A stretch of DNA of 64,000 bases from CAZJQT01 sp964604415 (GTDB lineage: Bacteria; Patescibacteriota; Saccharimonadia; Saccharimonadales; CAZJQT01). Each line of letters begins with the position of its first letter. The first letter of the stretch is position 1. The notes below the pieces were generated by a model, which was given only the letters and a program-made list of their open reading frames with translations, searched no databases and was not told the origin of the DNA. Shown piece after piece: positions 1 to 7,002 of this stretch. The stretch spans positions 1 to 64,000 of the forward strand of contig CAZRYT010000002.1 in the NCBI GenBank assembly GCA_964604415.1, given 5' to 3'. The position numbers were made by a program, and so were the translations under genes.

Positions 1-616
1 AATCCATGTTGTCTGTTTGAACAAAACCGGTTACGTCATTAAAAATCGTCTGTAAAACTGGCTGTATGTTGTCTTCGGTCAATTTATCAGCCTCGGCAAA
101 CTCGGGTGTGGGGTGAGTAACCCAGACTTTGTTCATGCGCGCTACGTCCAAATCACTAAGGGTGGTAGGTGTTTCTGGGGTTTGTGTAGAGGGGGTTGTA
201 GAAGTTTCAGGAGCAGAGGCTGTGGCGGGGCCAGCGCTTGCAGCAGGCGTGCCAGCGGACACTTTTGACTCCTTGCTATCCTTGGTAACCACAAGTGTAC
301 CGACCACACCTATAGCAAGGGCTGTGGCTGTGCCCAAAGCCACAAAAAGCTTGTTGTGGCTTTTCCGGGGTTTTTTTGTGTCGTCGTCGTATGGTGAAGG
401 TTCTGCACCGACAACGGTGTTAGCATCAAGGCTTGGCATATTTTCTGGAAGAGTTGATATGTCATAAGGGGCAGTTAAGACACCTTCTTCTACTGAACTA
501 AGAGGGGTTTTATCAAATTCATTAACAGGTCTCTCGTGACCCGCCTTGCCTGAATGAGGCGTAGAATGGATTGTCTCTACTTGGCTTTCTTCAGTACGTC
601 TATCTTTATCGTTCAT
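1..616 (-). CDS. Membrane-anchored hypothetical protein (C-terminus beyond left edge)
   Basis: This open reading frame has no stop inside the window, so at least 205 residues are visible and the rest lies beyond base 1. The start ATG at 616 is preceded by an AGGA ribosome binding site. The first ~88 residues are hydrophilic, rich in acidic residues and Thr/Pro. One hydrophobic segment follows at about residues 90-110 after a KKPRKSHNK basic stretch, then a Ser/Thr/Ala/Pro-rich linker (about 113-152) and a soluble start of another domain. This suggests a protein with a cytoplasmic N-terminus and an external C-terminal domain. It is divergent from the pilin array. I do not recognise the family. 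Confidence 0.7.
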   Translation of the reverse strand, partial: MNDKDRRTEESQVETIHSTPHSGKAGHERPVNEFDKTPLSSVEEGVLTAPYDISTLPENMPSLDANTVVGAEPSPYDDDTKKPRKSHNKLFVALGTATALAIGVVGTLVVTKDSKESKVSAGTPAASAGPATASAPETSTTPSTQTPETPTTLSDLDVARMNKVWVTHPTPEFAEADKLTEDNIQPVLQTIFNDVTGFVQTDNMD

Positions 617-731
617 AAATCCTCTTAATTAGTAAATGTGGAACAACTAATTATAACACATTATGCTAGGGGTGGATACTCTGGTGCTAAAGAGTTGTAA
701 TTTGTAAGGAGTGATATTATAGTTGAGCTAA

Positions 732-1376
732 ATGTTAGTGCTAAAAAATAAAAGATTTCACCTATTGTTGTTGGCGGCCGCAACCCTGTTGGGCATTTCA
801 ACCGTAGCTCTGATTGGATCGCAAAAAGTGCTGGCTGCGGCAATTACCGAATATAGGAGTTGTAGCACGGGCCAACTACAAGTAATAAAAATTGACGATA
901 GACAGACCGGTGGTGCAACCTGTGATAGCGGTATCAAAAATCTGGTTCAAGAACCAGCTGGCCAAGGCACCTCTATAGAATTTTCATGTTCTGACGGAAG
1001 TACACCAAACCAAGTTGGAGGTACACTGTTATGCCCACAGGGTACAACCATGGCCATAAATACTACCGCACCAATTATCTCTGGGACAGCAGGGTCTGCT
1101 GCCAGCGGCTGTGCTACTAAGCCCACGACTGATATATGCCACAATGTGATAATTCAGAACTATGTTCAGCCACTTATTAATTTTCTGGGTATCGGTTTTG
1201 GCTTAATAACAACCATCATGATAGTCATTGGGGGTGTCCAATATTCTGCGGCTGGTGATAATCCCCAAGCAGTCCAGGCCGCCAAAAAACGGATATTCAA
1301 TGCTATATTCGCACTGGTAGTATTCATGCTTATGTACGCGTTCTTACAATTCCTAGTACCCGGAGGTTTGTTTTAA
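732..1376 (+). CDS. T4SS-type pilin-like protein 1
   Basis: A 214-residue exported protein and the first of six tandem pilin-like genes. An N-terminal hydrophobic signal (about residues 9-36, ending in an Ala-rich stretch) precedes a Cys-containing external region. The C-terminal ~70 residues have two hydrophobic helices separated by a short polar loop, with GGVQY...AGDNPQAVQAAKKRI between them. This is the layout of the CPR type IV secretion pilin (VirB2/TrbC-like) family. It is longer than its neighbours because of an extra ~90-residue external domain. A TATTAT hexamer at 715-720 lies 11 nt before the ATG. The next gene starts directly after its stop codon. Pilin family is a confident inference; function in secretion, DNA uptake or attachment is not shown. 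Confidence 0.75.
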   Translation: MLVLKNKRFHLLLLAAATLLGISTVALIGSQKVLAAAITEYRSCSTGQLQVIKIDDRQTGGATCDSGIKNLVQEPAGQGTSIEFSCSDGSTPNQVGGTLLCPQGTTMAINTTAPIISGTAGSAASGCATKPTTDICHNVIIQNYVQPLINFLGIGFGLITTIMIVIGGVQYSAAGDNPQAVQAAKKRIFNAIFALVVFMLMYAFLQFLVPGGLF

Positions 1377-1892
1377 ATGAAAAACCTGGCTAAACCCAAA
1401 CTTCTAGTAGCCATATTGTTAGCCGTATTTGGTTTATTGGTATCAGCTAATCTGCACCCTAAGCCAGTCTACGCCCAAGTTTTAGGTGATCAGTGTTCTG
1501 ACGGCACATTTGCGCCTAAGGGAGTTGCTGCGAATTGTGGTGTTTGTGATAAGAATGATTTTTTTGGCTTGGTTTCCTGGGACAAATATTTGGAGAAAAA
1601 AGGTGATTGCACGCCCAAAATAGATTTAGTCGGCAACACTTCACAACCTGATCCAAACCGTTTTAATGTGATTTGGCTGATTGGCTTAGCCATATTTGAA
1701 GATATCCTTAGGGTTGCTTCTGTAGTGGCGGTCGCCTTCATTATCTACGGAGGGTTCCGCTATATAACAAGTCAAGGCCAGCCCGATAATACCAAAGCAG
1801 CCCTATCTTCTATTATTAATGCCGTCATTGGACTGGCTATAGCTATTATTGGTGCATCGATAGTTTCATTTATAGGAGCAAAGTTAGGATGA
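1377..1892 (+). CDS. T4SS-type pilin-like protein 2
   Basis: 171 residues. A signal-like hydrophobic segment (about 9-33) is followed by a Cys-rich external part with five cysteines (GDQC, NCGVC and others), suggesting disulfides after export. The C-terminus carries the two-helix pilin core with YGGFRYITSQG and a conserved Ala-Gly-rich second helix. The ATG immediately follows the TAA of pilin 1, so the two are translationally coupled. Compared with the other copies the first helix contains acidic and basic residues (FEDILRV), making it the most divergent of the set together with pilin 1. Confidence 0.72.
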   Translation: MKNLAKPKLLVAILLAVFGLLVSANLHPKPVYAQVLGDQCSDGTFAPKGVAANCGVCDKNDFFGLVSWDKYLEKKGDCTPKIDLVGNTSQPDPNRFNVIWLIGLAIFEDILRVASVVAVAFIIYGGFRYITSQGQPDNTKAALSSIINAVIGLAIAIIGASIVSFIGAKLG

Positions 1893-1893
1893 T

Positions 1894-2166
1894 ATGCATT
1901 TACTAATACTTTTTTCAATTGACAGTCCCTTTCCGCAAGTAAGCGGTGGTAGCGGCACCATAACTACTGTTTTGAACATTGCGCTTGGGATTGCCGGAGG
2001 ACTATCACTAGTTTTTGTAACCTTTGGCGGCTTCAAATACGTTATGTCGCGAGGTGAGCCACAAGAAACCGCCAAAGCCAAAGACACAATTTTGTACGCC
2101 GTAATTGGTCTGGCCGTTACTGTACTGGCCGGTGTGATCGTAAATTTTGTGATAGGCAAACTATGA
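1894..2166 (+). CDS. T4SS-type pilin-like protein 3 (short, no clear signal)
   Basis: 90 residues, essentially only the pilin core: two hydrophobic helices with GGFKYVMSRGEPQE and AKAKDTILYAVIGL between and at the start of the second. It has no long cleavable signal and no cysteine, unlike the other five. The hydrophobic N-terminus MHLLILFS may act as a short signal or the start may be misplaced. It starts one base after the stop of pilin 2 and overlaps pilin 4 by ATGA. Family membership is inferred from the loop motif shared with genes 4-6. Confidence 0.7.
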   Translation: MHLLILFSIDSPFPQVSGGSGTITTVLNIALGIAGGLSLVFVTFGGFKYVMSRGEPQETAKAKDTILYAVIGLAVTVLAGVIVNFVIGKL

Positions 2167-2555
2167 TTAGAAAGTTTTTAGCTAGCCTAGGCATCTTGTT
2201 ACTGAGCCTCAATGCATTTGGAGCCGTTGCACTGGCCATTGATGTTAACAATCAGATTTGTCAGCAGCCAGGGGCCGACCAATCGTCTTTTTGTATGCAG
2301 AATACCCAAAACCAAGGCAAAAACACAGTATTTGGCACAGACGGCATCATTACCAAAATTGTCAGTATCATCTCTCTACTAACGGGTGTTGCTTCTGTGA
2401 TTATGATAATTGTTGGTGGCCTTCAATATGTTTTATCGACCGGTGATCCAAACCGTACTAATACAGCCAAAAATACTATCCTTTACGCTATAGTTGGCTT
2501 GGTGGTAGCTGTATCAGCACAAATTATAGTAAGATTGGTATTAAGTAGATTATGA
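2163..2555 (+). CDS. T4SS-type pilin-like protein 4
   Basis: 130 residues with a classical signal peptide (about 1-25, AVALA then IDVNN) and an external stretch with a Cys pair (QICQQ and SSFCMQ) that probably forms a disulfide. The pilin core follows: two helices around GGLQYVLSTGDPNRTNTAKNTILYAIVGL. It overlaps the previous gene by four bases. A spacer of ten bases with GAGGAAA leads to pilin 5. Similar to pilins 5 and 6 over the whole core. Confidence 0.75.
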   Translation: MIRKFLASLGILLLSLNAFGAVALAIDVNNQICQQPGADQSSFCMQNTQNQGKNTVFGTDGIITKIVSIISLLTGVASVIMIIVGGLQYVLSTGDPNRTNTAKNTILYAIVGLVVAVSAQIIVRLVLSRL

Positions 2556-2565
2556 GGAAATTTAA

Positions 2566-2985
2566 ATGATAAAAAGAACATTAAAGTTAATTGCGATAAC
2601 GCTATTCACTAGTGCCGGTCTAGTGTTAGCCAATACAGGGATAGTAAGTGCACAAGCAGCTGCTCCAGCTCCATCTACTACAGACGCTAACAAAACTGCA
2701 GCCTGTGAAGGCTTAGCATTGACGGGTACGACTTGTGATTCGACCACAAATGCAACTGGGGTTAACGATACAATTAAACTCGTTATTGACATCTTAAGTT
2801 TGGTTGTTGGTGTGGCGGCTGTCATTATGATAATCATTGGTGGGCTAAAGTACATCTTGTCCCAAGGAGAAGGAGCTAATACGGCCGGTGCTAAAAACAC
2901 CATCCTCTACGCCATCATTGGTTTAGTAGTAGTAGCGCTCGCCCAAGTCATTGTGCGCTTTGTGCTGAATAAAGTGCCCAAATAA
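2566..2985 (+). CDS. T4SS-type pilin-like protein 5
   Basis: 139 residues: signal peptide ending near VSAQA, an Ala/Pro/Thr-rich external part with one Cys pair (ACEG and TTCDS), then the pilin core with GGLKYILSQGEGANTAGAKNT. The final 68 bases of the core coding sequence (2896-2963) are identical to pilin 6, which points to recent duplication or gene conversion. RBS GAGGAAA precedes the ATG. Last gene of the first transcription unit or read through into pilin 6. Confidence 0.77.
   Translation: MIKRTLKLIAITLFTSAGLVLANTGIVSAQAAAPAPSTTDANKTAACEGLALTGTTCDSTTNATGVNDTIKLVIDILSLVVGVAAVIMIIIGGLKYILSQGEGANTAGAKNTILYAIIGLVVVALAQVIVRFVLNKVPK
2896..2963 (+). repeat. 68-bp identical segment shared by pilins 5 and 6, copy 1
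   Basis: This stretch, encoding the NTILYAIIGLVVVALAQVIV part of the pilin core, is identical base for base to 3385-3452. Flanking sequence is only moderately similar, so the boundary looks like a conversion tract rather than whole-gene identity. Confidence 0.9.
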
Positions 2986-2995
2986 ATTTCTTAAC

Positions 2996-3025
2996 TTGAT
3001 ACTTATAAAACGTTTGTGGTATAAA
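2996..3025 (+). promoter_or_regulatory. Predicted promoter of pilin 6
   Basis: TTGATA (2996-3001), an 18-nt spacer and TATAAA (3020-3025) fit a sigma-70-type promoter. It sits in the only sizeable gap within the pilin array and would give pilin 6 a leader of about 30 nt. Confidence 0.55.
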
Positions 3026-3060
3026 TTAATCTGAAGTTTAATAAAGGTAACTCAAAAATC

Positions 3061-3480
3061 ATGAAGAAAATTATCAAGAGATTTCTAACCACCCTATCCA
3101 TCACTACATTGTTTGCTGTGCCAATCTTGGCCCCAGCGGTGGTTAATGCTCAAGATGCCATCAACACCAACCTATGTAACGGTGCCAATCTATCATTTGA
3201 CCCTAGCCAGACTAGCTGTGTGAATGATCCAGCTACCGCTCAGTCCAAGGTGGACGATATCATCAAACTGGTCATCAATATTTTCTCCCTGATTGTTGGT
3301 ATCGTATCTGTCATCATGATTATCATCGGTGGCCTTAAGTACATAACCTCAGGCGGCGACAGCGGCAATATTACTGGTGCCAAGAACACCATCCTCTACG
3401 CCATCATTGGTTTAGTAGTAGTAGCGCTCGCCCAAGTCATTGTGCGCTTTGTCCTGGCAAAAGCTGCCCCCGGACCATAA
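3061..3480 (+). CDS. T4SS-type pilin-like protein 6
   Basis: 139 residues: signal peptide (to about VVNAQ), a Cys pair (TNLCNG and TSCVND), then the two-helix core around GGLKYITSGGDSGNITGAKNT. It is separated from pilin 5 by 75 bases that hold its own promoter, so it can be expressed independently, possibly as the major pilin. A strong terminator follows at 3501-3533. The core shares a 68-bp identical tract with pilin 5. Confidence 0.77.
   Translation: MKKIIKRFLTTLSITTLFAVPILAPAVVNAQDAINTNLCNGANLSFDPSQTSCVNDPATAQSKVDDIIKLVINIFSLIVGIVSVIMIIIGGLKYITSGGDSGNITGAKNTILYAIIGLVVVALAQVIVRFVLAKAAPGP
3385..3452 (+). repeat. 68-bp identical segment shared by pilins 5 and 6, copy 2
   Basis: Identical to 2896-2963; see that entry. 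It covers the second transmembrane helix of the pilin core. Confidence 0.9.
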
Positions 3481-3500
3481 GGTATTTGAAACGAACAAAT

Positions 3501-3533
3501 GAAAATCCCGCGCGGGTTCCGCGCGGGATTTTC
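3501..3533. terminator. Bidirectional intrinsic terminator between pilin 6 and hsp20
   Basis: A perfect 15-bp GC-rich inverted repeat (arms 3501-3515 and 3519-3533) with a 3-nt loop. Arms begin GAAAATCCCGCGCGG, so each strand has a GC core followed by a T run. It lies between convergent genes and can stop transcription from both sides. Confidence 0.9.
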
Positions 3534-3549
3534 AATTAGAGCTTAGTCT

Positions 3550-4035
3550 TTATTGGATCTGAATCTTCTTGACCGAGTCTTGTTTTAGTTTTGAGAAACT
3601 AATAGTCAAGACACCATCTTTCAAAACAGCTTCAATCTCTTCTTCTTTTACCGGTACTGGCAAGGCAATACTGCGGCTAAATTCACCCCAGTAACATTCC
3701 TGCACGAAGTAATTCTCAACATTATCCTCATTACCGGCACTCAGAGTGCCACGGATGCTCAAAGTATTATCGGCAATACTGACGTCCAGATCCGATTTGT
3801 TAACACCAGCTACGCGGCCCTTTACCACTAGCTTTTCCTTGGTTTCATAAACATCGACAGCCAATTGGCCAGGTACAGCCTCGTCTTCATCCCAGTCATC
3901 GTTAGTGGCTGCTGCAGTTGCATCATCGCCTGCGACTGGTGCATCAGCAGGTGCGCCAAAGTCTTCTTCGCCCAAAAAGGCGGCAGTTAGCTCATCTTCC
4001 ATTAATAGTTCATCGTCACGGTTTTTCCGTGCCAT
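3550..4035 (-). CDS. Hsp20 / alpha-crystallin family small heat shock protein
   Basis: 161 residues. The N-terminal ~50 residues are acidic and low in complexity. The alpha-crystallin domain spans about residues 55-152, with LAVDVYETKEKLVVKG, LSIRGTLS and the late strands LKDGVLTISF. It ends in an IQIQ tail, the I-x-I/V motif used for oligomer assembly. ATP-independent holdase in the cytoplasm. An RBS GGAGGG lies 8 nt before the start. The leader is about 60 nt, and a TATACT hexamer at the far end is a candidate -10. No CIRCE element was seen here, unlike groES. Confidence 0.9.
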   Translation of the reverse strand: MARKNRDDELLMEDELTAAFLGEEDFGAPADAPVAGDDATAAATNDDWDEDEAVPGQLAVDVYETKEKLVVKGRVAGVNKSDLDVSIADNTLSIRGTLSAGNEDNVENYFVQECYWGEFSRSIALPVPVKEEEIEAVLKDGVLTISFSKLKQDSVKKIQIQ

Positions 4036-4229
4036 AGTTGTTACCCTCCAGATTATTCCAATTGTGTTTGCAATTTTTGTTACTACTCAGTATAGCTAGG
4101 TGGTTATAGGTGTGCAACCGTGGGAACCTATATTTACAACATATTATCAACAACAGGCTGCTAACAGGATTGTGTTTAGCTGAAAACCTTAGTCTAGACT
4201 AGTACTTATGCCACCTTCGCCCAAAAACT

Positions 4230-4793
4230 CTAGCTGCCTGCAGGTTGTTGTCGCAGATGTTCTAGCCGTTCTATGTATGCCCTATCTAAGTCAGTGACAC
4301 CAAACTGATTGGCTATGCCATAAGCAGCCTCGTGGAGCGCTGGCAAACCGTGGTTTCGAATGTCCATTCTGGCACTACGTCTTGCACCTTCAGGTGAATG
4401 TCTAATCGGTTCAATATATTGGTTGATAAGAAAACTGGCCAGGCTGATTTTTTCGATTGCCAGATTCACGGTTATAGGCTCAGGTTCAATTCCGCTTACT
4501 ACTGCGAATAAATCGAAATCAAGCGTGTTGGCTAGTTGAGTACGATATATCAACAGATCCGGTACAACCTCTTTTTTGACAGCATTTTTAGCTAGACCCA
4601 AGACATTGTCTGGGGCGTGATTCTCTTTGGCCCGTTTATATTTGAATAACTTAAGTCCAGCCTTACCGATATGTTCACCAATATGCTGCACTTTGGCTCT
4701 GTTGAAGTCCAGCGGCTCATAAACACGGTCAAAATGAACTTCATCAAACTCTCGTTGGAGTCGTCTTAGTCTTAGTTGTTCAGTTTTATTCAT
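4230..4793 (-). CDS. Hypothetical protein downstream of two tRNA-Ser genes
   Basis: 187 residues, soluble, basic N-terminus (RLRRLQREFDEVHFDR), predicted mostly helical, no signal peptide or membrane segment. I do not recognise the family. Its ATG starts only 6 bases after the encoded CCA end of tRNA-Ser(UGA) on the same strand, so it is probably cotranscribed with the two tRNAs and released by tRNA 3' processing. No ribosome binding site can fit in that gap. The 194 bases between it and hsp20 hold nothing I recognise. Confidence 0.65.
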   Translation of the reverse strand: MNKTEQLRLRRLQREFDEVHFDRVYEPLDFNRAKVQHIGEHIGKAGLKLFKYKRAKENHAPDNVLGLAKNAVKKEVVPDLLIYRTQLANTLDFDLFAVVSGIEPEPITVNLAIEKISLASFLINQYIEPIRHSPEGARRSARMDIRNHGLPALHEAAYGIANQFGVTDLDRAYIERLEHLRQQPAGS

Positions 4794-4799
4794 AATTCT

Positions 4800-4887
4800 T
4801 GGCGGAAGGGGTGGGATTCGAACCCACGGTACCTTGCGGCACGCCGCTTTTCAAGAGCGGTACCTTCAACCACTCGGTCACCCTTCC
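4800..4887 (-). tRNA. tRNA-Ser(UGA)
   Basis: The minus strand folds as a class II tRNA with GGAAGGG/CCCTTCC acceptor, long variable arm, TTCGAAT T loop and anticodon loop CTTGAAA, giving anticodon TGA. CCA is encoded. It reads UCA and other UCN codons. Confidence 0.95.
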
Positions 4888-4891
4888 AATT

Positions 4892-4984
4892 TGGCGGAGA
4901 GGGAGGGATTCGAACCCTCGCGGGAACTTGCGTCCCCCTAATGATTTAGCAAACCATCCCCTTGAGCCGCTTGGGTACCTCTCC
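4892..4984 (-). tRNA. tRNA-Ser(GCU)
   Basis: Class II tRNA on the minus strand with GGAGAGG/CCTCTCC acceptor, long variable arm and anticodon loop TTGCTAA, anticodon GCT, reading AGC/AGU. Encoded CCA. It lies 4 bases upstream of tRNA-Ser(UGA) in the same transcript. Confidence 0.95.
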
Positions 4985-5071
4985 GTGTTGGATGCGGCTC
5001 TAACGGATGGAAATTATAACAGATATAGTGGTGCTTAATAACAGTCTTTTTAGCCAATCACATTCAGGTGG

Positions 5072-5077
5072 TACAAT
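5072..5077 (+). promoter_or_regulatory. -10 element, leaderless type
   Basis: TACAAT ends 6 nt before the ATG at 5084, so transcription should begin at or next to the start codon. Confidence 0.6.
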
Positions 5078-5083
5078 ACGCTT

Positions 5084-5746
5084 ATGCAACCAGGGGACAC
5101 TATCACACCACATCAGTTTGATTCAGACGAGCAGGAAAAGCCTGAAGTTAAGCAGCCTGAGCCCAAACCCGAGCATACTGAACATAAAGCCAAGGCTCAC
5201 GCGCCTGATGCCAAAGAGACCCCAGAACCAAGCCAGACCTGGAAGTACCATGCCGAAGCCGCCGCTCCAGCAACTACGCCCACTAGCACCCAATCGGTAA
5301 ATTGGAGCGCATCTGAATACATTGATCACCAAAAAGCAACCAGCTGGTACCTGGGACTGATAGTAGTTACGGTACTTGCCTGTGGTCTGATATTTTGGCT
5401 GACTCACGACCTTATTACTCTAGTGGTTATTGCTATAGCGGCGGCTCTGTTTGGTGTGGCTGGTGCTCGCAAACCGCGGACTCTGGAATACGAACTCAAT
5501 AATCGTGGCGTCCAAATTGGCGCTAAGTTTTACGCTTACGCTGGCTTTAAGTCCTTCACGGTTTTGGAAGAAGGTGCCATTAATTCTATTCAATTATTGC
5601 CTCTGAAACGCTTTATGCCACCGATTAGCCTGTATTGCCCACCCGAACAAGAGGATGCAGTAGTCAGCCTAATCGGCAGTTATTTACCGCATGAAGAACG
5701 TTCCAGTGACCCAATTGACAGCCTGATGCGCAAGGTTAGATTTTAG
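5084..5746 (+). CDS. Two-helix membrane protein of unknown function
   Basis: 220 residues. The first ~85 are charged, Pro/Glu/Lys/Ala-rich and probably disordered. Two adjacent transmembrane helices lie at about 88-128. A soluble cytoplasmic C-terminal domain of about 90 residues starts RTLEYELNNRGVQIG and has the strand pattern of bacterial PH-like domains, but this is only an impression. Leaderless-type -10 directly upstream. Its 3' end overlaps the convergent DUF2127 gene by 11 bases. Confidence 0.7.
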   Translation: MQPGDTITPHQFDSDEQEKPEVKQPEPKPEHTEHKAKAHAPDAKETPEPSQTWKYHAEAAAPATTPTSTQSVNWSASEYIDHQKATSWYLGLIVVTVLACGLIFWLTHDLITLVVIAIAAALFGVAGARKPRTLEYELNNRGVQIGAKFYAYAGFKSFTVLEEGAINSIQLLPLKRFMPPISLYCPPEQEDAVVSLIGSYLPHEERSSDPIDSLMRKVRF

Positions 5747-6227
5747 CTTCAGCCAAAGCCCGATGTTTTTTATATTCAAGCCAAGTTAGCCAAATCACAA
5801 AAACGTCAAAAACGGTCAAAACAATTAAGCCAGCCGAGAAATGATAACTCAAACGGTAAAGTTGGTAGCCGATAAAGGCTAACAATATGGCTATCATCCA
5901 GGGGTAGGCCCAAATCTTTTGCTTGAACAAAGCAACAATAATCACAATTTTGACTAACCCATGTGACAGCAGATAAAAAGCTCCAAACAGAGTCGATGAA
6001 GATGTTAAATGGGCGGAACTATGACGTAAATAATTGGCCAAAAAATCGTGTGGATCGGTGGCTAGCTCGTGCTCGGTCAACCACATCACCGCATGGTTAA
6101 TTGTGCCTGGTGAAATGAATAATAAAAATACTCCACCAATAATTTCTAACGCCGAATCCAGCGCCTTAACAACCAAACTTGTATAAAAAGCCTTGTCTAA
6201 CGCTGAATATTTGTGGTGCTCGGCCAT
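5736..6227 (-). CDS. DUF2127-family membrane protein
   Basis: 163 residues from ATG 6227 (MAEHHKYSALDKAFY); an in-frame ATG four codons upstream (6239) is possible. Four hydrophobic segments: about 16-36, 83-104, 112-130 and 134-153. The pattern DKAFYTSLVVKALDSALEIIGG, LSHGLVKIVIIVALF and YQLYRLSYHFSAGLI matches the DUF2127 family of predicted integral membrane proteins, whose function is unknown. Convergent with the preceding gene. Confidence 0.75.
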   Translation of the reverse strand: MAEHHKYSALDKAFYTSLVVKALDSALEIIGGVFLLFISPGTINHAVMWLTEHELATDPHDFLANYLRHSSAHLTSSSTLFGAFYLLSHGLVKIVIIVALFKQKIWAYPWMIAILLAFIGYQLYRLSYHFSAGLIVLTVFDVFVIWLTWLEYKKHRALAEAKI

Positions 6228-6280
6228 GACAGTAATCATAGCATTACATGGATAGCTGCGATCTGGGATTAAACTGGCTG

Positions 6281-6448
6281 TTAGTAGCTAAAACCGCTGG
6301 AACCAGTGCCGCTTTTGTGAATGAAAAAGTAGTAAACCAGGCCGTAAACAACAGCGCCGATAATTACATACAGTACAACCCATTGCCACATCGGCCGTTT
6401 GCCGTAGCCTTTGGTTGGTTTTGATGCTGGTTGATTTTCGTCTGCCAT
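6281..6448 (-). CDS. Small single-pass membrane protein (55 aa)
   Basis: A 55-residue protein, MADENQPASKPTKGYG followed by a hydrophobic helix at about 23-42 and a short Ser/Gly-rich tail. A strong GGAGGG ribosome binding site sits 6 nt before the ATG at 6448. It lies 37 nt downstream of tRNA-Arg on the same strand, so the two may be cotranscribed. The polar Lys-rich start with a C-terminal helix is typical of small anchored proteins. No function can be assigned. Confidence 0.7.
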   Translation of the reverse strand: MADENQPASKPTKGYGKRPMWQWVVLYVIIGAVVYGLVYYFFIHKSGTGSSGFSY

Positions 6449-6485
6449 ATTTCCCTCCTAACCAATAATACTCCAAGTTCGACCT

Positions 6486-6562
6486 TGGTACACCCGGCGT
6501 GATTCGAACACACGACCTCCAGTACCGCAAACTGGCGCTCTATCCAGCTGAGCTACGGGTGC
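6486..6562 (-). tRNA. tRNA-Arg(GCG)
   Basis: Minus strand folds with acceptor GCACCCG/CGGGTGT (G1-U72 wobble), D arm containing GGA (A20, an Arg identity base), anticodon stem CCAGT/ACTGG and loop TTGCGGT, T arm GTGTG-TTCGAAT-CACGC, discriminator A and encoded CCA. The anticodon is GCG, reading CGC and CGU. The usual bacterial gene for these codons has ACG, edited to ICG. Confidence 0.9.
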
Positions 6563-6650
6563 GCAAAAGAACAGGGGTAATGCTAACACGTTTGAGGGGT
6601 TATTACCAGACCACGAGGGTTCTGTAAGTTTTTTTACTGAAACCCCTAAA

Positions 6651-6666
6651 GCTTACTAGTAAGCTA
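6651..6666. repeat. 16-bp perfect palindrome upstream of a small gene
   Basis: AGCTTACTAGTAAGCT is a perfect inverted repeat located 34 bases before the ATG at 6701. An imperfect hairpin (6618-6646) precedes it. It may be an operator or an RNA hairpin in the leader. Confidence 0.5.
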
Positions 6667-6700
6667 AGAGTACTTTAAAAAGTAATTGTGGGGAGTTGGC

Positions 6701-6880
6701 ATGAACAAATACTATTTCATTAAGGAAAATGATTTGTGGAGCAGCTACAAACTCAATCAATTAGCCAAATCACCAACCGAGTATGATGATTTGGAAACTC
6801 CGCTTAATAACGAGTGGCGCAAACGTGCCCGCCGTCTGCAAGTACGCCGCTGGCGTAAGATAAAACAACAACTGGTCTAG
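6701..6880 (+). CDS. Small basic hypothetical protein (59 aa)
   Basis: 59 residues from the ATG at 6701, chosen over an in-frame upstream TTG/GTG because GGGGAG lies 6 nt before it. The N-terminal half is aromatic and mixed in charge (MNKYYFIKENDLWSSY), the C-terminal third is strongly basic (WRKRARRLQVRRWRKIKQQ), so nucleic acid or membrane binding is possible. It ends 13 bases before the convergent tRNA-Ser(CGA). No family recognised. Confidence 0.5.
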   Translation: MNKYYFIKENDLWSSYKLNQLAKSPTEYDDLETPLNNEWRKRARRLQVRRWRKIKQQLV

Positions 6881-6892
6881 TCCACTTCTGTG

Positions 6893-6980
<88 letters not shown>

Positions 6981-7002
6981 TCGTCGCGATCATTCTAACA
7001 GA

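Noticed and set aside
129..467. Plus-strand ORF inside the left-edge gene
   Set aside because: It has no ribosome binding site and lies entirely opposite a frame with better composition (acidic N-terminus, transmembrane helix and linker).
4799..5300. Plus-strand ORFs over the tRNA-Ser genes and the start of the 5084 gene
   Set aside because: They are translations of tRNA sequence or another frame of the membrane protein gene.
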